Below, piece after piece: positions 1 to 5,735 of a DNA stretch of 10,188 nt (the stretch's first letter is position 1; each line of letters opens with the position of its first letter). The stretch lies in the NCBI GenBank assembly GCA_937958075.1, contig CALFFB010000130.1:1-10188 (forward strand), written 5' to 3'. Origin of the DNA: an uncultured Geobacteraceae bacterium. Its GTDB lineage: Bacteria; Desulfobacterota; Desulfuromonadia; Desulfuromonadales; Geopsychrobacteraceae. Position numbers and translations under genes: made by a program. The notes under the pieces are model-generated. The model ran no database searches, was not told the origin of the DNA, and was given only the letters and a program-made list of their open reading frames with translations.

Positions 1-666
1 GGATGGAGCAAGGTCGGCATTGCCGATATCGATTCCCATGGCAAACAGCTTCGTATCGTTGTCAAACGACAGCAGAACTATTTCTCGCGCAGCTGGCAGC
101 ACCCTCTTCGGGGCATTCTGACCTTCAAAAAAGAATTCAACTGGTTACGACATTGCGAAAAGAACAACATCGGGGTGCCGATGGTTGTCTACTTTGCCGA
201 GCGCCAGCAGGGGAGAAACCGTCAGGCGATCCTGGTCACGGCCTGGCTTGATCATTACCGGTCCCTGGAAAATCTCATGGCAGAGTGGCGCCATACCCCA
301 CCGACGCGACAACTACGTCTGGCTGTCATTCGCAGCCTGGCCGACGTGCTGGCGCGTTTTCATACCTGTGGCCTTGAGCACCGCTGCCTGTACCCGAAGC
401 ATGTGTTTATCGACTGTGCTTCCGAGCCGCCACACTGTGCCCTTATTGATCTGGAAAAGACGCGGTTGTCACCCTGGCGCGTCAACCGTGTGTATCGCGA
501 TCTACCGCAGCTGGTGCGTTATCTTCCGGAAGCCAGGCGGACGGACAGGGTGTGTTTCATCCGCTCCTACCTCGGTCAGAACCGCCTGGGAAAAAGGGGG
601 AAAGCCCTGTGGCACGCAATCGACGCACAGGGTCGCCACAAAACAAACCGCCATCATGGTCATTGA
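1..666 (+). CDS. inaA: InaA-like LPS kinase-fold protein, 5' end cut off by window
   Basis: The frame is open from base 1, giving 221 visible residues; roughly 25-30 N-terminal residues are probably missing by comparison with E. coli InaA. Recognisable InaA/Kdo-kinase-family features are the opening GWSKVG segment, the basic 'VVKRQQNYFSRSWQHP' stretch near fragment residues 20-35, HRCLYPKHVFI (127-137) and LIDLEKTR (148-155), which match the HGCCYVRH and LDLEKSR blocks I recall from E. coli InaA. The family has the fold of WaaP, the cytoplasmic kinase of inner-core heptose. Here the catalytic Asp of the HRD motif is Cys129, while the metal-ligand Asp150 is kept. I recall Cys at this place in InaA too, so this may be a family trait. 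A role in core phosphorylation or in assisting the neighbouring kinases is inference. It overlaps the next gene by 11 bases, which implies translational coupling. Confidence 0.85.
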   Translation, partial: GWSKVGIADIDSHGKQLRIVVKRQQNYFSRSWQHPLRGILTFKKEFNWLRHCEKNNIGVPMVVYFAERQQGRNRQAILVTAWLDHYRSLENLMAEWRHTPPTRQLRLAVIRSLADVLARFHTCGLEHRCLYPKHVFIDCASEPPHCALIDLEKTRLSPWRVNRVYRDLPQLVRYLPEARRTDRVCFIRSYLGQNRLGKRGKALWHAIDAQGRHKTNRHHGH

Positions 667-2053
667 CTCCCGTCCCGTCATCCAGCGCCTGGCCTTCGAC
701 GATACTGACCTGCCTGAGGTCGTCTGTCATACCCTGCTGCGCGAGCTTCCCAAGCGGCGTCAGGTTTTTGCCGCACACTGGGGTGACAAACCGGTGATTG
801 CAAAGCTCTATTTCGGGCGCCGCGCAAAGCGTCACTGGCAACGAGAGCTATCCGGAAGCAGGGCTTTGCGTGCTGCCGCTATCACGACACCTGATATTCT
901 CCACAGCGGAGGCCTGCGCGATAACAGCCTTATCATCCTTTATCAGGCATTACCCCAACCGGTGACCGCCCTCGAAGCCTGGGACAGATGCGAGACGGAC
1001 GCAGAGCGGTGTCAGCTGCTGCGCCGATTGCTGGCGCTGATCGCCGCCACGCACCGGCACGGGTTATTGCAGACGGACATACATCTGAACAATTTTCTGC
1101 TCAGCAACAAGGCTCTCTACGCCATTGATGGTGATGGCGTGCGCCGCTACCCAGGGGCGATTCATGCCCTGCTCTATCGAAAAAATCTGGCCATGCTGCT
1201 GGCGCAACTGCCCATCTCCGCCGAGAACCTGATAAACGCCGCTGTCGCCACCTATCTTGAGAATCATCCACAGCCGCACCCTGATTTTCACAACAAACTG
1301 ACAAAAGATCTTGACCGGGCCCGGCGCAAAAGGCGTTTACGCTATGTCGCCAAATGCACCCGCAACTGCACTGAATTCGTCCGCCGGCAGACATTTCGCC
1401 ATCTGACCATCGCTCGCCGGGAGCTGGCCGCAACGGATACCCTGAAGGATTTTCTGCACGATCCGGACAGGTTTCTGGGGCAGGGAATGCTTCTGAAAGA
1501 GGGCAACAGCGCTACCGTGGCCAAGGTCATGACCGATGAAGGAGAGTGGGTCATAAAACGCTACAATCAGAAAAGCCTGTTGCACGCACTTAAAAAGAAC
1601 CTCAAGTCCAGCCGCGCCCTGGTCTCCTGGCGTAATGCGCACCGTCTTGCCGGCAGCGGCATTACAACGCCCCAGGCCCTTGTTCTGATGGAAAATCGCG
1701 TTGGTTTGTGGAAACGAACCTGCTACTATGTCTCGCGCTGGTGTGACGCCTCCGACCTGGACCAGGTTTTCGAAACCTTCGATGAACCGAAACAAAATAC
1801 GGCGGCAGCCCGTGGACTGGTAAAGCTGTTGCGACAATTTCACCAGCTTGGCATCTACCATGGTGACTGCAAGGCAACAAACTTTCTGGTAACGGACACC
1901 GCGGAGCCGGTAGTCATCGACCTTGATGCCATGGGCGAAGGACGCTGGCGCTTTCTCTACCGCCGCAGATATCGCAGAGACCGACAGAGATTCCTCGCCA
2001 ACTGGCCGAAAAAGTCTCCTCTGCATCATTTTTTTGACCAACAATTGCCCTGA
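656..2053 (+). CDS. Tandem two-domain LPS core kinase
   Basis: The protein has 465 residues and two kinase-fold domains of the WaaP/Kdo-kinase superfamily. Domain 1 (about 35-200) shows Lys50 in VIAKLYF, catalytic-loop Asp141 with Asn146 in TDIHLNNFLL, and metal-binding Asp158 in AIDGDG. Domain 2 (about 272-450) shows Lys301 in VIKRYN, HGDCKATNF (402-410) with Asp404 and Asn409, and Asp422 in VIDLDAMG. A basic linker (about 215-245) joins them. Both domains therefore keep the core catalytic residues. No signal peptide is seen, so the protein is probably cytoplasmic at the inner membrane, phosphorylating core heptoses; the exact sugar and position are unknown. The open frame runs far upstream, but that part lies inside the InaA-like gene, so ATG 656 is chosen. 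No good ribosome site precedes it, which fits coupling to the upstream stop. I recall a similar-sized protein (PA5006) beside wapO in P. aeruginosa. Confidence 0.85.
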   Translation: MVIDSRPVIQRLAFDDTDLPEVVCHTLLRELPKRRQVFAAHWGDKPVIAKLYFGRRAKRHWQRELSGSRALRAAAITTPDILHSGGLRDNSLIILYQALPQPVTALEAWDRCETDAERCQLLRRLLALIAATHRHGLLQTDIHLNNFLLSNKALYAIDGDGVRRYPGAIHALLYRKNLAMLLAQLPISAENLINAAVATYLENHPQPHPDFHNKLTKDLDRARRKRRLRYVAKCTRNCTEFVRRQTFRHLTIARRELAATDTLKDFLHDPDRFLGQGMLLKEGNSATVAKVMTDEGEWVIKRYNQKSLLHALKKNLKSSRALVSWRNAHRLAGSGITTPQALVLMENRVGLWKRTCYYVSRWCDASDLDQVFETFDEPKQNTAAARGLVKLLRQFHQLGIYHGDCKATNFLVTDTAEPVVIDLDAMGEGRWRFLYRRRYRRDRQRFLANWPKKSPLHHFFDQQLP

Positions 2054-2059
2054 AATGCT

Positions 2060-2078
2060 TTAATGACGCTGTCATTAA
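2060..2078. repeat. Perfect 8-bp palindrome with 3-base centre
   Basis: TTAATGAC and GTCATTAA flank the centre GCT, seven bases after the stop of the two-domain kinase gene. The arms are AT-rich and no run of T follows, so a Rho-independent terminator is unlikely. It overlaps the -35-like hexamer of the candidate promoter here and could be an operator for a dimeric regulator. The symmetry is directly visible; the function is inference. Confidence 0.6.
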
Positions 2079-2087
2079 CAGAATAAT
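2060..2087 (+). promoter_or_regulatory. Candidate sigma70-type promoter for the carbamoyltransferase gene
   Basis: A -10-like AATAAT (2082-2087, five of six matches to TATAAT) lies 16 bases after a poor -35-like TTAATG (2060-2065, three of six matches). It sits in the only sizeable gap of the plus-strand group, so an internal promoter is plausible. Transcription would start near 2094 and give a leader of about 150 bases. The -35 match is weak and the call is tentative. Confidence 0.3.
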
Positions 2088-2136
2088 GTTCAACCCTCCT
2101 CTTGCATGAGGACAGAATTTCCATGACAAGGGCGTT

Positions 2137-2157
2137 AAGTCGCCGGGATGGCGACTT
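2137..2157 (+). promoter_or_regulatory. Leader hairpin with GGGAT loop
   Basis: AAGTCGCC (2137-2144) pairs perfectly with GGCGACTT (2150-2157), leaving the five-base loop GGGAT. A GGA presented in a hairpin loop is the usual binding form for CsrA/RsmA-type RNA-binding proteins. Only three T residues follow the stem, which is too few for a typical intrinsic terminator. It lies about 90 bases upstream of the carbamoyltransferase start. Confidence 0.55.
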
Positions 2158-2164
2158 TCGAGCG

Positions 2165-2233
2165 GCCAGGGATGGCGTTAAAGCGTCCCAAGGAATGAGA
2201 ATTCAGACCTCATGCTGAACAGCTGTACGGAGT
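2165..2233 (+). promoter_or_regulatory. Cluster of A-N-GGA motifs reaching the ribosome binding site
   Basis: AGGGA (2168-2172) sits in the loop of a short GCC/GGC stem and lies within CAGGGATG, a full match to the CANGGANG pattern of CsrA/RsmA sites. AAGGA (2190-2194) and ACGGA (2227-2231) follow. The last one overlaps the GGAG (2229-2232) that serves as Shine-Dalgarno for ATG 2244, with an 11-base gap. The string GGGATGGCG occurs twice, at 2145-2153 and 2169-2177. A protein bound here could block translation of the carbamoyltransferase. The motifs are seen; the regulator is inferred. Confidence 0.45.
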
Positions 2234-2243
2234 TTACAGATTC

Positions 2244-3989
2244 ATGTCCAAAGTCATCCTCGGATTATCCGGCGCCCTGACCCACGATCCTTCTGCGGCC
2301 CTGTATGTCGACGACAAACTGGTGGCCGCCGCCGAAGAAGAACGCTTTCTCCGCGACAAGCACGCAAAGAACCGCCTGCCCTATGAATCGGCCAGATTCT
2401 GTCTGGAGTTTGCCGGGCTGAAGCCGAGAGATGTGGATATCGTCGCTTTTCCTTTTGCTCCCATTGGCCTTAACCGCCCGGAACGCTGGCACTTTGCCAA
2501 ACGCTACTGGTACGCTCCTGATCGGGCGCTGATGGCGCTGTTCAACGGCAACCGTCACTATCGCCGGAATGTCGGCAATGTCCGGACCCTGCTCAAGCAG
2601 CTTGGCATCAACTGGGAAACCGTCGCTTTTGTGCCGGTGGAACATCACCTCGCCCACGCCAGCAGTGCCTACCACTTAAGCGGCTTCAAGGGCAAAACCG
2701 CGATTCTCGGCATCGACGGCAAAGGGGAATACGCCACCACCTTTTTCGGTTATGGTGAGAACGGCAAAATTCACAAAATCAAGGAATTCTACGATCCGGA
2801 TTCCCTCGGCGGCCTCTATGGGGCGATGACGGAATATCTCGGCTTTGACATGCTCGATGGTGAATTCAAGGTCATGGGCATGGCCCCCTACGGCAATCCG
2901 GACAAATATGATTTTTCCCGTCTGGCGCGCTTTGAAAACGGCGAGCTCACTGTCAATACGCAACTGGTCAACACCATCGGTCTGCGCCGCTACAAGGAGA
3001 ATGGCAAGGGTTACTATTTCAGCCCCAAACTCATTGAGTGGCTCGGCCCGAAGCGCCAGGGAGACATCGCCGATGAACCCTACATTGACTATGCCGCCTC
3101 GGTGCAGAAGCTGTTTGAGGACCTGTCCCTGAGGATGATCGACTACTATTTGAAGGATGTTCTCAAAGAAACCGGCCAGATCTGCTTTGCCGGCGGTAGC
3201 GCCCTCAATGTCAAGCTCAATCAGCGCATTATTGAACTGCCCTACGTCAGGGAGCTGTTCGTTCAGCCCGCCGCCTCCGACGCCGGAACCGCCCTTGGCG
3301 CTGCCTCCTACGCCGCCCATCTGGCCGGCATCGAAGTGGAACCCCTGCAGCATGTCTATCTGGGTCCGCAGTACACCACCGAACAATGCATCGCCGCCTG
3401 TGAAGCCCACAAAGAAAAACCGCAGTGGGAACGGGTCAATGACATTGTCGCCACCACTGCTCGCCTGCTGGCCGACGGCAATCCCGTTGCCTGGTTTCAG
3501 GGCCGCATGGAATTCGGCCCGCGTGCGCTGGGCTGCCGCAGCATTCTCGGTTGCCCCAGTGTGGCGGGCGTCGCCGACCGCATCAACGAGCAGATCAAAT
3601 ACCGCGAACGCTGGCGCCCCTTTTGCCCCAGCATCCTCGACCGGGTCGCACCGGAGATTCTTCAAACCGACCATCCGGCGCCCTACATGACCTTCACCTT
3701 TGATGTCCATCCCGACTGGAAACAGCGGATTCCGGAAGTTGTCCACGAGGATGGCACCTCCCGCGCCCAGGTGGTCGACAAAAATACAAACCCGCGCTAT
3801 TACGCCCTGCTCGAAGATATGGAAAAACTGACCGGCAACGCCGTGGTACTCAACACCTCCCTCAACCGCCGCGGCGAACCCATGATCTGCGCACCGCAGG
3901 ATGCCCTGAACATGTTTTACGGTAGTGATCTCCAGTATCTGGTGATGGAAGATATTTTGGTGAAAAAGAATGGCAAAGAACATAAATAG
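2244..3989 (+). CDS. NodU/CmcH-family carbamoyltransferase for LPS core
   Basis: The protein has 581 residues, normal for the family, which moves a carbamoyl group from carbamoyl phosphate to a hydroxyl through a carbamoyl-adenylate. The N-terminal Kae1-like domain starts with ILGLSGALTHDPSAAL (5-20) and EEERF (31-35), then EHHLAHASSAYH (133-144) with the metal-binding histidines, GIDGKGEY (156-163) and KVMGMAPYG (209-217). GGSALNVKLN (317-326) follows. The C-terminal domain holds FQGRMEFGPRALGCRSI (418-434), YRERWRPFCPSIL (453-465) and NTSLNRRGEPM (537-547). All the expected motifs are present, so it should be active in the cytoplasm. In P. aeruginosa a protein of similar size, WapO (PA5005), is linked to carbamoylation of inner-core heptose II; the same target is likely here from context but is not proven. 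GGAG precedes ATG 2244. The last codons overlap the next gene by 20 bases and become AT-rich. Confidence 0.93.
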   Translation: MSKVILGLSGALTHDPSAALYVDDKLVAAAEEERFLRDKHAKNRLPYESARFCLEFAGLKPRDVDIVAFPFAPIGLNRPERWHFAKRYWYAPDRALMALFNGNRHYRRNVGNVRTLLKQLGINWETVAFVPVEHHLAHASSAYHLSGFKGKTAILGIDGKGEYATTFFGYGENGKIHKIKEFYDPDSLGGLYGAMTEYLGFDMLDGEFKVMGMAPYGNPDKYDFSRLARFENGELTVNTQLVNTIGLRRYKENGKGYYFSPKLIEWLGPKRQGDIADEPYIDYAASVQKLFEDLSLRMIDYYLKDVLKETGQICFAGGSALNVKLNQRIIELPYVRELFVQPAASDAGTALGAASYAAHLAGIEVEPLQHVYLGPQYTTEQCIAACEAHKEKPQWERVNDIVATTARLLADGNPVAWFQGRMEFGPRALGCRSILGCPSVAGVADRINEQIKYRERWRPFCPSILDRVAPEILQTDHPAPYMTFTFDVHPDWKQRIPEVVHEDGTSRAQVVDKNTNPRYYALLEDMEKLTGNAVVLNTSLNRRGEPMICAPQDALNMFYGSDLQYLVMEDILVKKNGKEHK

Positions 3990-5460
3990 TTTTGTTCAAG
4001 AAAATGATGAAATACTTATCAGCATCATTATTCCAACATATAACTATGGACATCTCTTAGATCGAGCAGTAAAGTCTGTAGCATCGCAAACTAATGGCCA
4101 CAGATTTATTGAGACAATCATTGTCAATGACGGTTCTACTGACAACACCGCAGAAGTAGTTAATGAGCTAAAATCTTATTTTTATAAAAACCTCACAGTA
4201 ATCCACAAAGATAACGGTGGCGCAGCGTCTGCTCGCAATGTCGGTTTAAAAAAAAGTAGGGGTGCATATATACTTTTTCTAGATGCGGATGACGAACTGG
4301 CACCTGGAGCCATTCAAGCAATACTGAACACCATCGATAAATTTCCAAATTTCAGCATCCTTCTCGGCGCTCATATTTCTGTGTTTCCTGACGGACAGGA
4401 GAAACTTCGTCACCCCACACCTGTTCCTGCAAGCAATCCTAGACAATTAATCATTAGATATTTACTGCAAAAAAAAATCAGCATCTCTCATGGCTGTTCG
4501 CTTTTCAATAGAGATCTGCTTTTACAAAGACCTTATCCAGAGACACTTAACAAAGGAGAGGATATCCCTGTTTTTGCATACCTCCTTATAAGTGGCAAAA
4601 CAATAACTATCAGTCAGCCTTTGGCAAAGATACACAAACACGGTAGCAGTTTGCGTCACAGTCGAAATAACGAAGAAAATAATGCTCTAAAAATGGTTGA
4701 GGAAGTCTTTTCTTATTTACCCCCAGAATGTCAAAATCTTCGCGATCGCTATCTTGCCCAGCGCTATTTATCATTATTTCGAAATGCGCTGATCCATAAA
4801 GAAAAATCCGCAATAAAATCATATTACATAAAAGCAATAAAGAAAAATTGGATGGTACTTTTCAATCTGTCCTACCTACGAAAAGCCATACGTGCATTCA
4901 TATTTACTACCAATTAGTTCAGGTAAAAATTTATGTCTAAACAAAATTTAAAATTATATTGGTGGGCAAAAACAGAAAACGGTAAGAAAAATTTTGGGGA
5001 CTGGCTTTCACCCGTATTATGTGAGGCGATATCAGGAAAAAAGGTTGTTTATGCTGACCCGTCTCAGTGTGACCTTGTCGCAATAGGGAGCATCCTTCAA
5101 AAAACAAAAAATCACTTCTGGTCCCGTCGAATTCATGTATGGGGCAGCGGCTTAATAGAAAAAAAAGCGAAATTTCGATCACCTCATTATTTTCATGCTG
5201 TTCGGGGGGAACTAACAGCAAAAACAATCTCTAACAAAAAAATACAGACACTTGGAGATCCTGGTTTACTTTGTGATCTGCTGCTTCCACCCTCAAAAAA
5301 AGATAAGTTTTTCAAGCTTGGAATTATTCCACACTACGTTGACAAAGAGCATCCTTTGCTGACTGAACTTAGTAAATATAAACATGTTTGTATTATCGAT
5401 ATTTTTTCTGAAATTACAGATTTCTTGATGCAAGTCAGTCGTTGTGACTTTATCTTGTCT
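3950..5460. other. AT-rich segment inserted in or exchanged with the core locus
   Basis: Base composition falls abruptly at the end of the carbamoyltransferase gene and rises again within the pyruvyltransferase gene near 5455-5465. As examples, bases 4801-4860 are 25% G+C by hand count, while bases 5581-5640 are 58%. The segment carries the whole family-2 glycosyltransferase gene and about two thirds of the pyruvyltransferase gene. This pattern suits transfer of strain-specific core or O-chain genes by recombination. No flanking repeats, integrase or transposase were seen. Confidence 0.7.
3970..4917 (+). CDS. Family-2 (GT-A) glycosyltransferase
   Basis: The protein has 315 residues with a standard GT2 catalytic domain over about residues 17-210. 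Seen in order are SIIIPTYNYGHLLDRAVKSV (18-37), VNDGSTDNT (52-60), GGAASARNVG (83-92), the metal-binding FLDADDE (103-109, DAD at 105-107) and the likely catalytic GED (196-198). The C-terminal 100 residues carry HKHGSSLRHS (222-231) and a basic helical tail with no clear membrane span. It should transfer a sugar from a nucleotide sugar to the growing core in the cytoplasm; donor and acceptor cannot be read from the sequence. ATG 3970 lies inside the end of the carbamoyltransferase gene (20-base overlap). The gene is far more AT-rich than its upstream neighbours, which suggests horizontal origin. Confidence 0.92.
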   Translation: MAKNINSFVQENDEILISIIIPTYNYGHLLDRAVKSVASQTNGHRFIETIIVNDGSTDNTAEVVNELKSYFYKNLTVIHKDNGGAASARNVGLKKSRGAYILFLDADDELAPGAIQAILNTIDKFPNFSILLGAHISVFPDGQEKLRHPTPVPASNPRQLIIRYLLQKKISISHGCSLFNRDLLLQRPYPETLNKGEDIPVFAYLLISGKTITISQPLAKIHKHGSSLRHSRNNEENNALKMVEEVFSYLPPECQNLRDRYLAQRYLSLFRNALIHKEKSAIKSYYIKAIKKNWMVLFNLSYLRKAIRAFIFTTN

Positions 5461-5715
5461 TCGAGCCTGCATGGGCTGATCGTCGCCGACGCCCTGAAAA
5501 TACCTAACGGCTGGATTAAACTGTCGCAGCAAGTCCGGGGGGATGATTTCAAATTCGCCGACTACTACTCAGTATTCGGCCTTACAGCCATCAAGCCCTA
5601 CCCCATTCACGCCGCCACCACAACCGCTGAAGTTGAGAGCTGGTGCGCACCTTACCAGCGTCCCGGACTTGATCAGATCAAACAACGCCTGCATGAGGCC
5701 TTTCCTTTTCGTTAG
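4933..5715 (+). CDS. Polysaccharide pyruvyl transferase family protein
   Basis: The 260-residue protein matches the polysaccharide pyruvyltransferase family (WcaK/ExoV/CsaB type), which forms a pyruvate ketal on a sugar from phosphoenolpyruvate. Motifs are LYWWAKTENGKKNFGDWLSP (8-27), LVAIGSIL (48-55), HVWGSGL (68-74), AVRGELTA (89-96), LGDPGLL (107-113) and SSSLHGLIVADAL (176-188). The first and last resemble ExoV-like proteins. It would add a negative charge to the core or to an outer sugar, probably the one placed by the preceding glycosyltransferase. ATG 4933 has AGG at 4921-4923 and lies 15 bases after the previous stop. The first 525 bases or so are AT-rich, but the part from the SSLHGL motif onward has the richer GC of the locus, so the gene looks like a recombinant mosaic with its reading frame kept. 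Confidence 0.88.
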   Translation: MSKQNLKLYWWAKTENGKKNFGDWLSPVLCEAISGKKVVYADPSQCDLVAIGSILQKTKNHFWSRRIHVWGSGLIEKKAKFRSPHYFHAVRGELTAKTISNKKIQTLGDPGLLCDLLLPPSKKDKFFKLGIIPHYVDKEHPLLTELSKYKHVCIIDIFSEITDFLMQVSRCDFILSSSLHGLIVADALKIPNGWIKLSQQVRGDDFKFADYYSVFGLTAIKPYPIHAATTTAEVESWCAPYQRPGLDQIKQRLHEAFPFR

Positions 5716-5735
5716 CCCTATTATCAGCTCTGTCT

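Noticed and set aside
185..655. Upstream in-frame extension of the two-domain kinase
   Set aside because: This part overlaps the InaA-like gene, whose frame carries the recognisable motifs; the extension translates to Trp/Arg/Ser-rich sequence unlike a protein domain.
1337..2044. Minus-strand open frame opposite the second kinase domain
   Set aside because: The plus strand here encodes clear kinase motifs (HGDCKATNF, VIDLDAMG), and the antisense product shows no family features.
2137..2160. Hairpin as Rho-independent terminator after the two-domain kinase gene
   Set aside because: The stem is followed by only three T residues, then CG, and the loop GGA fits a protein-binding hairpin better.
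2676..3983. Long minus-strand open frame (435 codons) opposite the carbamoyltransferase
   Set aside because: It lies wholly antisense to a gene with all family motifs; the translation is low-complexity Gly/Ala/Val-rich with no recognisable domain, as expected of a GC-rich shadow.
5687..5709. GCCT-GCATG-AGGC hairpin followed by a T-rich run at the end of the pyruvyltransferase gene
   Set aside because: The stem is only four base pairs and lies inside the coding region; too weak to call a terminator.
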